Shown: positions 8,341 to 15,055 of the stretch, in pieces
Layout: every line of letters begins with the position of its first letter
How positions within the stretch are numbered: position 1 is the first letter of the stretch
Made by a program: the position numbers and the translations under genes
Notes under the pieces: generated by a model
Seen by the model: the letters and a program-made list of their open reading frames with translations, nothing else
Database searches by the model: none
Told to the model about the DNA's origin: nothing
NCBI GenBank assembly: GCA_045599365.1
Contig: JAZRVS010000072.1
Span: 1 to 26,002, forward strand
Reading direction: 5' to 3'
From: UBA1715 sp045599365
Lineage (GTDB): Bacteria; Bacteroidota; Bacteroidia; Bacteroidales; UBA1715
DNA length: 26,002 nt

Positions 8341-9357
8341 TTATAATACACCATGAGGATATTGCATTGTAACACAATGTAATGATCCGTGTTGCAAAAT
8401 TAATACAGAACAATCAATTGGAACAATTTCTTTATGAAGAAAAATTGATTGCATTACACGTATTGCCTCACAATCTGTACTACAATTATAAATTGGCAAT
8501 AAAATTGCATCGTTCATAATCAAAAAATTAGCATACGTTGCAGGAATCCGTTTTCCTTCTTCATCAAAAATGGGAGTTGCCATTGGTAACGGAATCAAAT
8601 TATATGAAGTTCCGCCTATCGACTTAAACTCCTCTAACTCTCGTTTCATTTCTTGCAAATTGTAATAATGCACATCGTTTGCATCGTTACAATTTACATA
8701 GACAATTGTTTGTTTATCAACAAAACGCGCTAACGTATCTATATGACCATCTGTGTCATCTCCTGCTAATTCCCCATGAGAAAGCCATAAAATTTTCCTT
8801 AAATTAAACTCATTTTTCAAATACGATTCAATTTCACTTTTTGACATTGTGGGGTTACGAAATTTACTCAACAAACAGGATTCTGTCGTTAACAACACAC
8901 CTTGTCCATCAGTTTCAATAGAACCACCTTCTAACACAAAATTAGAACAATCTTTATAACCAGCCTTCTTAAAGAAACCAGACTTATATATTTCTTTCGT
9001 TATTTTATCATCCTTTTCTGCTGGGAATTTTTTTCCCCAACCATTAAAAGTAAAATCACACAAAATCGGTTGATTATCTTCAAATATAGTTATTGCACCA
9101 TGATCACGAGCCCAAACATCATTCGTCCCTACTTCCACCAAGGAGATATTATCATTTAGGACAGCACCCAATTCTTGGACTGCAATACACTTGCGCTCAC
9201 AAACAATAAGTAATTTTTGTCGTTTTGAAATTTCACGAGCAATACTCACAAAACAAGCAATAGCACGATCATACACATTAGAAAAATCAGTATCCTTATG
9301 TGGCCACGTTAATTGAATACAATCTTGTTTCTCCCACTCTGCAGGCAATCGTTTCAT
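8341..9357 (-). CDS. aguA: Agmatine deiminase
   Basis: A 338-residue member of the agmatine deiminase / Porphyromonas-type peptidylarginine deiminase family. It converts agmatine to N-carbamoylputrescine and ammonia. Visible motifs are RLPAEWEKQD at the N-terminus, VWARDHGA (81-88), FNGWG (104-108), LEGGSIETDG (142-151), DDTDGHIDTLARF (200-212) and the catalytic Cys328 in HGSLHCVTMQYP. There is no signal peptide or large extra domain, unlike the secreted Porphyromonas PAD, so a cytoplasmic agmatine enzyme is favoured. The adjacent aguB performs the next step. The ATG follows a two-unit heptad repeat spacer after rsmE. The arginine decarboxylase that would supply agmatine is not in the window. 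Confidence 0.96.
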   Translation of the reverse strand: MKRLPAEWEKQDCIQLTWPHKDTDFSNVYDRAIACFVSIAREISKRQKLLIVCERKCIAVQELGAVLNDNISLVEVGTNDVWARDHGAITIFEDNQPILCDFTFNGWGKKFPAEKDDKITKEIYKSGFFKKAGYKDCSNFVLEGGSIETDGQGVLLTTESCLLSKFRNPTMSKSEIESYLKNEFNLRKILWLSHGELAGDDTDGHIDTLARFVDKQTIVYVNCNDANDVHYYNLQEMKRELEEFKSIGGTSYNLIPLPMATPIFDEEGKRIPATYANFLIMNDAILLPIYNCSTDCEAIRVMQSIFLHKEIVPIDCSVLILQHGSLHCVTMQYPHGVL

Positions 9358-9374
9358 CTTTTTAGTGATTAGTG
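9358..9374 (-). repeat. Heptad repeat spacer between rsmE and aguA
   Basis: On the minus strand the 17 bases after the rsmE TAA are CACTAAT, CACTAAA and AAG, followed at once by the aguA ATG. The repeat fills the whole spacer and is the same unit found before rsmE and before the alternate GlmU gene. Confidence 0.75.
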
Positions 9375-10082
9375 TTACGATATTTGTTTCATCAAATTTA
9401 CAGTATGAACTGCGGCAATTGCAGCTGTTTCCGTTCTCAAACGGCTCTCGCCCAAACTAACTGGTATCCAACCATTTTGCTTTGCAGACGAGATTTCCGA
9501 CAGTGAAAAATCTCCTTCAGGACCAATTAAAATCGTTATTTCCTGTACATCTTTTATCGCATCACGCAACAACGATTTCTTTTCCTCCTCACAATGAGCG
9601 ATACATTTTAGTCCAGAAAAAGAATTCGTTATAATTGTTTTTATTGGTGTCATCTCTGTAACCAACGGCATTTTTGCTTTATACGACTGTTTCATTGCAG
9701 AAAGAACTATACGTTCAATTCTTTCAACATTCACAACCTTACGTTCAGAATTCTCGGAACAAACTGGAATAATTTCATCTACCCCAATCTCCACAGCTTT
9801 TTCAACGAAAAACTCAAACCTGTCGATATTCTTGGTCGGTGCCACACACATACGTACATAATAATCGTGATTTCCAAAATTTTCAACTTTATCGATAATC
9901 GAACAGATACAATCTCGTTTTCCGATAGATTCTATCCGAGCAGTATATAAATTGCCATTACCATCAATCACAAACACTTCATCGCCTATTGACTTTCGCA
10001 AAACCTTTGTACAATGTTTTGCCTCGTCATCAACTAACGTAATTGTGTGCGTGTCTATTTCTGTGGAATAAAAAAGATTCAT
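9375..10082 (-). CDS. rsmE: 16S rRNA (uracil1498-N3)-methyltransferase
   Basis: RsmE, 235 residues, methylates N3 of U1498 in 16S rRNA using S-adenosylmethionine. The N-terminal PUA-like RNA-binding part begins MNLFYS and includes HCTKVLRKSIGDEV and VIDGNG. The SPOUT trefoil-knot methyltransferase part contains ILIGPEGDFSLSE (GPEGDF at 187-192) and SLGESRLRTETA (LGESRLRTETA at 210-220), both diagnostic of the family. Length matches. The gene follows dusB after a spacer made almost entirely of tandem heptads, and is followed by aguA. The co-directional arrangement with dusB suggests a shared transcript; the neighbouring polyamine genes have no evident mechanistic link. Confidence 0.96.
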   Translation of the reverse strand: MNLFYSTEIDTHTITLVDDEAKHCTKVLRKSIGDEVFVIDGNGNLYTARIESIGKRDCICSIIDKVENFGNHDYYVRMCVAPTKNIDRFEFFVEKAVEIGVDEIIPVCSENSERKVVNVERIERIVLSAMKQSYKAKMPLVTEMTPIKTIITNSFSGLKCIAHCEEEKKSLLRDAIKDVQEITILIGPEGDFSLSEISSAKQNGWIPVSLGESRLRTETAAIAAVHTVNLMKQIS

Positions 10083-10156
10083 ATTAGTGATTAGTGATTA
10101 GTTATCAGGGATTTTTAATTCTTAATTCTTAATTCTTAATTCTTAACTCTTAACTC
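10083..10156 (-). repeat. Compound heptad repeat array between dusB and rsmE
   Basis: On the minus strand the array is two GAGTTAA units, four GAATTAA units, an 11-base linker (AAATCCCTGAT), then AACTAAT and two CACTAAT units ending immediately before the rsmE ATG. The first unit supplies the last codons and the TAA stop of dusB. Each unit contains TAA, and the 7-base period places stops in all three frames. The complementary strand also has TAG, TGA and TAA in each frame. Confidence 0.9.
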
Positions 10157-11136
10157 ACACCTCCCCATCGTTCTGAAATTTCGTCAAGCAAGTTAAGCGT
10201 TTCTTGCAAATCGGACAAATTTAAGAGTTTTATTCTTGTTTCACGAAAATTTTCCAAGCCCTTAAATGTTCTGGCAAACTGTCGTCTCATGTGAATGACA
10301 CCGCCAGGCAAACCCATAAATTCTACAGATTTCATCATTGACTCTTTTATCACTTCAACTTGTTCGCGAATCGTTGGTTCAGGAAGTATTTCACCAGTAG
10401 CAAGATAATGTTTCACATGCTTAAAAATCCACGGAGCGCCAATGCTTGCACGACCAATCATTATGGCGTCAACACCATATTTTTCAAAAGCTTCTTTTGC
10501 TTTTTGTGGAGAGTCGATATCACCATTACCAATAATAGGGATAGTCATTCTTGGATTTCGCTTCACCTCACCTATCAACGACCAATCAGCTTCGCCCGTG
10601 TACATTTGAGCACGAGTTCTTCCGTGTATAGTAAGAGCTTGTATCCCTACATCCTGCAGTTGTTCAGCAACAGAAACTATCGGTTTATCATCCGCGTCCC
10701 AACCCAGACGAGTTTTTGCTGTAACAGGAGTTGAAACAGCATTCACCACCGACTTTGCAATATGAATCATTAGAGGTATATTTTTCAACAGTCCAGAACC
10801 AGCACCTTTTCCTGCTATTTTTTTCACTGGACAACCAAAATTGATATCAATGATATCGGGTTTAAATTCTTCCTCTACGATTTTTGCCGCCTCAGCCATT
10901 ACATCTGGATTTTTTCCAAAAATCTGCACGACAAAAGGACGTTCATAATCATAACTTGTAATTTTTCGCATCGTTTGTTTTATAGAACGCACGATTGCAT
11001 CACTTGCGGCAAATTCAGAATACAACAAATCTGCCCCATATTTTTTGCACATATAGCGAAAAGATGGTTCACTCACATCCTCCATGGGTGCGGCAAAAAC
11101 AGGATATGTATCAAATTCTATAGAACCGATTTTCAT
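10150..11136 (-). CDS. dusB: tRNA-dihydrouridine synthase, DusB type
   Basis: A 328-residue flavoenzyme that reduces uridines in the tRNA D-loop. The FMN-binding barrel shows FAAPMEDVSEPSFR (14-27, where many family members have APMAGVTD), YSEFAASDA, VQIFGKNP, and the catalytic Cys102 in INFGCPVKKIAGKGAGSGLL. TAKTRLGWD, LTIHGRTRAQMYTGEADW, GNGDI and MIGRASIGAPW follow in family order, and MRRQFARTFKG marks the C-terminal helical domain. The PVKKIAGKGAGS form favours DusB over DusA or DusC. The start overlaps the cvfB stop by four bases (ATGA), so translation is probably coupled. The stop codon lies inside the first heptad repeat unit. Confidence 0.95.
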   Translation of the reverse strand: MKIGSIEFDTYPVFAAPMEDVSEPSFRYMCKKYGADLLYSEFAASDAIVRSIKQTMRKITSYDYERPFVVQIFGKNPDVMAEAAKIVEEEFKPDIIDINFGCPVKKIAGKGAGSGLLKNIPLMIHIAKSVVNAVSTPVTAKTRLGWDADDKPIVSVAEQLQDVGIQALTIHGRTRAQMYTGEADWSLIGEVKRNPRMTIPIIGNGDIDSPQKAKEAFEKYGVDAIMIGRASIGAPWIFKHVKHYLATGEILPEPTIREQVEVIKESMMKSVEFMGLPGGVIHMRRQFARTFKGLENFRETRIKLLNLSDLQETLNLLDEISERWGGVS

Positions 11137-11963
11137 TGTAAACGGATTCCGTTACTTTCTATTACAATTTTTCCAGCCTTATATAGACCACCAACTGCCA
11201 TTTTGAACGACTTTTTGCTCATTGAAAGTTTTTCTTGTATTTCTTCGGCCGAACTTTTATCGTGTAGTGGCAAGAAACCGTTATTATCGGACAAAGCAGA
11301 TAAAATTACAGTCTCAATATCTGAAATTTTATTTTGATATCCAGACTTTGAAAAACTGACATCTAACTTCAAATCTTCACGAACCTTCTTGATATACGCC
11401 AATTTTTCAGAACCGATTTGCAAATCGCCAAACGATTCATTTTTATAAACAATTCCCCAATACAAATTATCAACTATAACTTTTGTTCCCAAATCTGTTT
11501 TTGAGTGAATTTTAACCATCACTTCGTCACCTTCGGAATATGGCGGATTATATTTGTCTAAATATCGTTCTATTTTCGCCGTTGCAGCAATTCTGTCGGT
11601 ATCCGTATCAACATACACATAAACCCAATATTTTTTACCTTGAGACATACGGATTTTTTGTTCGCGGTATGGAACAAACAAATCTTTTGGCAAGCCCCAA
11701 TCAAGATATGCACCAAATTTATTCACCTCTTTTACAATAAGATATGCGAAATCGCCAACTTCGGCAAATGGTTGTTCGGTAGTTGCAATAATTCTATCTT
11801 CTGAGTCTAGATAGATAAAAACATCTATTTCATCACCTTCTTGTAAATTTTCGGGAGCGTAACGCATTGGAAGTAATACACTATCATACTCTTCAGCATC
11901 AAGATAGAAACCGAAGTCAACCTTACGAATGACTTTAAGTGTATTTTTCTTGCCTATTTGCAT
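11133..11963 (-). CDS. cvfB: S1-domain RNA-binding protein of the CvfB/YitL family
   Basis: A 276-residue protein with several OB/S1-like modules followed by a winged-helix domain, the CvfB architecture. Module 1 (1-65) contains GFYLD and a VLLPMRYAPENLQEGDEIDVF segment. Module 2 (about 66-130) has GDFAYLIVKEVNKFGAYLDW, a typical S1 start, and a third module contains YSEGDEVMVKI. The last 60 residues (FLPLHDKSSAEEIQEKLSMS onward) form the winged helix. CvfB was described in Staphylococcus as an RNA-binding virulence regulator; the role in Bacteroidales is not known to me. The start shares one base with the porin stop (TAATG) and the stop overlaps the dusB start, so porin, cvfB and dusB appear translationally chained. 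Confidence 0.88.
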   Translation of the reverse strand: MQIGKKNTLKVIRKVDFGFYLDAEEYDSVLLPMRYAPENLQEGDEIDVFIYLDSEDRIIATTEQPFAEVGDFAYLIVKEVNKFGAYLDWGLPKDLFVPYREQKIRMSQGKKYWVYVYVDTDTDRIAATAKIERYLDKYNPPYSEGDEVMVKIHSKTDLGTKVIVDNLYWGIVYKNESFGDLQIGSEKLAYIKKVREDLKLDVSFSKSGYQNKISDIETVILSALSDNNGFLPLHDKSSAEEIQEKLSMSKKSFKMAVGGLYKAGKIVIESNGIRLQ

Positions 11964-13333
11964 TAAAACGTATATTTCAGCATCATCTGCAAACGGTGGT
12001 TTGTAATCCAGTGAGTTTTATCTTCTGCTAGTCCATTTTTAGCACTGACATAAGAAACACCGTCATTTTTGAAGAATGTTCCATATTCAACCGAAGTGAT
12101 TTGCCATTCAAAAGAAAGAGCAAGTTTACCCCAATTGCGAACTATTCCTGGAGCAATTCTCCACATTGAATTAACATTTTCGTACGTATTTTTTGCTAAA
12201 TAATTATTAGCCTTGTTTGCGTATGTTTTTCCATCGCCATCGGTATAGTCAACAACAAGTTCGTCTTTTGTACCGAAATTTTTTGCATAGCCAGCAAAGA
12301 ATATTCCTTGCCATTTCTTACCATAGATAAAACTAACCCACGAAGAAGAAACTCTTGTAGGAGTATATTCCCAATGTCCATCTTCATCGAGTCCGTCGTA
12401 TTTTGCAGAAACGCCGTAACCACCATTCAAATTCATGTGTTCACCAGCTTCAGCATAGATGCTTTTGGCTTTGATTTCGAAATCGTTCTTCTTGTATTGT
12501 ACATACACGAACGGAGAAATTGTTGTCAATTTGTCGTCAACTAATGCTGTGTACGAAATTGTGTCAGAGCCTTTTAGCAGTTCTGCGGTTCCTTTGTATC
12601 GTGGTTTGATGTTTAGCATATCAACCCCGATGCGTGCAAGAAATCCATTATCACCTTTGAAATTAACCCCTAAATAGAATTCAGGAATGTTGCTGTATTT
12701 AATGTAATTTGCCGAAGCACCTTCTGGTCCCCCCGAAGTATATTGCATTTGCCAAAGAGCCGATGCCGTCAACGAAAATTTGCCTGGCGTGTAGTCAAAT
12801 GTAATTTGAGGAGTACGGCTAAAAGGTCCAAAAGGAACACCACTTTCCAAATTTGTGCTGTGAACCATGTCGGCCGCCATTGGATGCCAAGCTTGACCTA
12901 CTTTTAAGGCATATTTATTATCTCCTTTGTCATTCCAATTCAAAGTGGTATATGCTTGACGAAGACGGAATTGTGCCGTTCCTGTAACGCCTGTTAAACC
13001 ACTATAAAAATCCGCTTCTATTTTTGCACCAATCTTAACTTTACCAACTTCGTAGCCTTTTACATCTAAACCAAGACGAGAAGTAATAGCACTCCATTTC
13101 ATTGTTGGGTGTTCATTGATATCGGTTCCATCAGCCTGTATAGATTCATCTAAAGGTAGATAATAATACAATTCATCAGTTCCGGCTTTACTTTCACGAG
13201 TATCAAACGTAAAATAATTACGAACAAAACCATACCATTTCAATTCTGCTTTTGAAACTGGTTTTTCTTCTTGTGCAAAAAGACTACCTCCAAATAGAAG
13301 TGTAGTTGCTGTCAAACATAAAATCTTTTTCAT
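11963..13333 (-). CDS. Outer-membrane beta-barrel protein, putative porin
   Basis: A 456-residue secreted protein. The signal peptide MKKILCLTATTLLFGGSLFA is followed by alternating polar/hydrophobic strands rich in aromatic residues, and the chain ends in LQMMLKYTF, a terminal phenylalanine typical of barrels inserted by BamA. The N-terminal region (WYGFVRNYFTFDTRES, then ITSRLGLDVKGYEVGKVKIGAKIEADF, then LRQAYTTLNW and LKVGQAWHPM) resembles DcaP-like or phosphate-type trimeric porins. The substrate cannot be read from sequence. The gene lies directly downstream of the DASS transporter, which suggests passage of the same dicarboxylate or related anion; this is inference. A terminator-like hairpin lies only 15 bases ahead of the ATG. 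Confidence 0.85.
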   Translation of the reverse strand: MKKILCLTATTLLFGGSLFAQEEKPVSKAELKWYGFVRNYFTFDTRESKAGTDELYYYLPLDESIQADGTDINEHPTMKWSAITSRLGLDVKGYEVGKVKIGAKIEADFYSGLTGVTGTAQFRLRQAYTTLNWNDKGDNKYALKVGQAWHPMAADMVHSTNLESGVPFGPFSRTPQITFDYTPGKFSLTASALWQMQYTSGGPEGASANYIKYSNIPEFYLGVNFKGDNGFLARIGVDMLNIKPRYKGTAELLKGSDTISYTALVDDKLTTISPFVYVQYKKNDFEIKAKSIYAEAGEHMNLNGGYGVSAKYDGLDEDGHWEYTPTRVSSSWVSFIYGKKWQGIFFAGYAKNFGTKDELVVDYTDGDGKTYANKANNYLAKNTYENVNSMWRIAPGIVRNWGKLALSFEWQITSVEYGTFFKNDGVSYVSAKNGLAEDKTHWITNHRLQMMLKYTF

Positions 13334-13340
13334 CGTTTTT

Positions 13341-13376
13341 ATAAAAAGAAAGGGGAACCTTTGTAAGTTCCCCTTT
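13341..13376 (-). terminator. Terminator-like hairpin between the DASS transporter and the porin
   Basis: On the minus strand AAAGGGGAAC (13376-13367) pairs with GTTCCCCTTT (13358-13349), a perfect 10-bp stem with an 8-base loop, followed by CTTTTTAT. It has the form of an intrinsic terminator, but the porin ATG begins at 13333. It may terminate only partly, or it may stabilise or shield mRNA ends. Confidence 0.75.
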
Positions 13377-13391
13377 ACTGTGTTTTTTACA

Positions 13392-14861
13392 TTATAGAGT
13401 TGCTGTTACAACATCAGCAGCTTGTTTTACATCGAATGGGAAAATTGCAGTCAACCAGAAGTAACCAAGAACGAATGCTATTACACCGATAATAATACCA
13501 ATTTTAGCCATATCTTTTGTTTCAACCAAACCTGTTGATGCAGCAATTGCATTTGGAGGAGTTGAAATTGGGAACAACATTGCTATTGATGCACAAACAG
13601 CGATGAATGAAATCATTGCGTGAGTTCCACCAAGAGCCACAAACGAATCGTGACTTGCAGCAGATGGCTCGCCCATTGCTTGAGCAACGACAATTAGAAT
13701 AGGAATCAACAATGCTGCAGTTGCAGAGTTGCTGATGAAGTTTGACAAGAAGTAGCAAACCAAACCAGCGATAATGAATACAGCAACAACACCCATTTCT
13801 CCAAATGGAATTGCTTCAATAAGCACTTTTGCCAAACCAGTTCCTTGTAAATCTGTACCCAAAGCAAAACCTCCAGCTACCAACCAAAGTACAGTCCAGT
13901 TAATTTCTTTAATATCCTCTTTTGTGAAGATTCCGCAACAAGTCAACACTGCAAGTGGAATAAGAGCAACCACATTCGAGTTGATTTTTGTCCATTGTTC
14001 TGTTGCCCACAACAAGATTGTTCCGATAAATGTAATCCAAACAACGTATGTTTTCCAATCTGTTTTGCGTTCACTTTTCTTGATGTCGAGTACAACTTCT
14101 TTTGATTTGAATGGGAAAAACAATTGTAGTAAAACCCAAGCGACCAAAATCATAATAATCACAAATGGAATCATACGAATTGCCCATTCGCCGAATGTTA
14201 CTTCGCAACCCGACTCTGCTAAGAATTTAACAGCTGTTGCATTTGGAGGCGTTCCAATTGGAGTACCAATACCACCTAAGTTAGCAGCAACAGGAATAGA
14301 AAGAGCTAAACCAATTTTACCTTTATCGTCACTTGGAAGAACTGCAAGCACTGGAGCCAAGAAAGCAAGCATCATAGCAGCAGTAGCAGTGTTACTCATA
14401 AACATTGAGAATATTGCAATAACGATTAAAAAACCGAGTAAAACCATACGTGGATTTGTACCAAAAGGTTTCAAAAGGATTCGTGCCAAAGTTACGTCCA
14501 ATCCATATTTTGAAGCCATAATTGCCAAGACGAAACCGCCCAAGAACAACATAACAACAGGATCAGCGAACGAAGACATAATATCTTTATACGAAACAAG
14601 TGTACCAGCATCTGGCGTACAGAAAAATCCGATACCTTTGTTAGAAACTGTCAATAATGAAAGTACAATAACCAAGACAGAAGTTGTCCAGTTAGGAATT
14701 GGCTCGAAAATCCATAACAATGCAGCCATTACGAACATTGCAATCACACGTTGCTGCACAACGGTCAAAGCCTCAATCCCATAAAATGATGTTGGTACAG
14801 CCCACAAGAATATTGTAACAGCCAATGTTACCAACAAACCTATAATTTTTTTAGTATCCAT
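13392..14861 (-). CDS. DASS/SLC13 family sodium-coupled anion transporter
   Basis: A 489-residue inner-membrane protein with about eleven hydrophobic segments. The pseudo-twofold family motifs are both present: SNTATAA (156-162) with TPPNA (204-208) in the first half, and SNSATAA (377-383) with TPPNA (434-438) in the second. These Ser-Asn-Thr and Ser-Asn-Ser loops bind the carboxylate and Na+ in VcINDY-type carriers. Likely substrates are succinate, fumarate, malate or citrate; sulfate is less likely because no TrkA_C domains are present. The gene is monocistronic or leads into the porin gene through a hairpin. Its 191-base upstream region holds a -7 box, an inverted-repeat array and a leader hairpin, the richest control region in the window. 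Confidence 0.93.
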   Translation of the reverse strand: MDTKKIIGLLVTLAVTIFLWAVPTSFYGIEALTVVQQRVIAMFVMAALLWIFEPIPNWTTSVLVIVLSLLTVSNKGIGFFCTPDAGTLVSYKDIMSSFADPVVMLFLGGFVLAIMASKYGLDVTLARILLKPFGTNPRMVLLGFLIVIAIFSMFMSNTATAAMMLAFLAPVLAVLPSDDKGKIGLALSIPVAANLGGIGTPIGTPPNATAVKFLAESGCEVTFGEWAIRMIPFVIIMILVAWVLLQLFFPFKSKEVVLDIKKSERKTDWKTYVVWITFIGTILLWATEQWTKINSNVVALIPLAVLTCCGIFTKEDIKEINWTVLWLVAGGFALGTDLQGTGLAKVLIEAIPFGEMGVVAVFIIAGLVCYFLSNFISNSATAALLIPILIVVAQAMGEPSAASHDSFVALGGTHAMISFIAVCASIAMLFPISTPPNAIAASTGLVETKDMAKIGIIIGVIAFVLGYFWLTAIFPFDVKQAADVVTATL

Positions 14862-14888
14862 AAAATAAATTTTAAATTACACTTCGCA

Positions 14889-14915
14889 TTTTGAAAAACA
14901 CACCTTTTTTCAAAA
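14889..14915 (-). promoter_or_regulatory. Hairpin in the 5' leader of the DASS transporter mRNA
   Basis: TTTTGAAAAA (14889-14898) and TTTTTCAAAA (14906-14915) form a perfect 10-bp AT-rich inverted repeat with a 7-base loop. It lies downstream of the -7 box, so it would be in the roughly 55-base leader of the transporter mRNA. No known riboswitch pattern is seen. Confidence 0.45.
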
Positions 14916-14921
14916 GCATCG

Positions 14922-14929
14922 CAAAGGTA
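14922..14929 (-). promoter_or_regulatory. Candidate -7 promoter box of the DASS transporter
   Basis: The minus strand reads TACCTTTG, an exact TAnnTTTG match. A TTTC near-match to the -33 TTTG lies 18 bases further upstream (14951-14948), inside the ACGTG inverted repeat. The box is 60 bases before the ATG, leaving room for a leader. Confidence 0.6.
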
Positions 14930-14941
14930 ATAAAAACTCGT

Positions 14942-14981
14942 TTACGTGAAACACGTAATTATTACTTTTTTAATACGTGTT
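14942..14981. promoter_or_regulatory. Putative operator: three alternating ACGTG elements
   Basis: TTACGTG-AAA-CACGTAA (14942-14958) is a perfect 7-bp inverted repeat around a 3-base centre. Its right arm also forms a perfect 8-bp inverted repeat, AACACGTA (14950-14957) with TACGTGTT (14974-14981). The outer two ACGTG cores start 31 bp apart, about three helical turns. The first palindrome covers the -33 region of the transporter promoter, which would suit repression. The cognate regulator is unknown and not encoded here. Confidence 0.5.
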
Positions 14982-15003
14982 ATCAACAAGTTTTGAAAAT
15001 TAG

Positions 15004-15055
15004 GAATTAAGAGTTAAGAATTAATCACTTACCACTAATCGTTCATCACTAATTA
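15004..15055 (+). repeat. Compound heptad repeat array downstream of the secreted unknown gene
   Basis: On the plus strand: GAATTAA, GAGTTAA, GAATTAA, one T, then CACTTAC, CACTAAT, CGTTCAT and CACTAAT, all in 7-base register, ending in TAG. The order (GARTTAA block, then CACTAAT block) is that of the dusB-rsmE array, but in the opposite orientation to transcription. The array overlaps the stop codon of the gene at 15053-16321. Confidence 0.8.

Noticed and set aside
10083..10156. Heptad array considered as a CRISPR or phase-variable tract
   Set aside because: Units are 7 bases without unique spacers, so it is not CRISPR. It is outside the coding frames except at the dusB stop, so length change would not switch a gene off by frameshift.
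13774..14784. A 336-codon open frame on the plus strand opposite the DASS transporter
   Set aside because: It is a shadow of the transporter: its translation is low-complexity without recognisable motifs, and the opposite strand encodes a complete transporter with paired SNT/SNS and TPPNA motifs.
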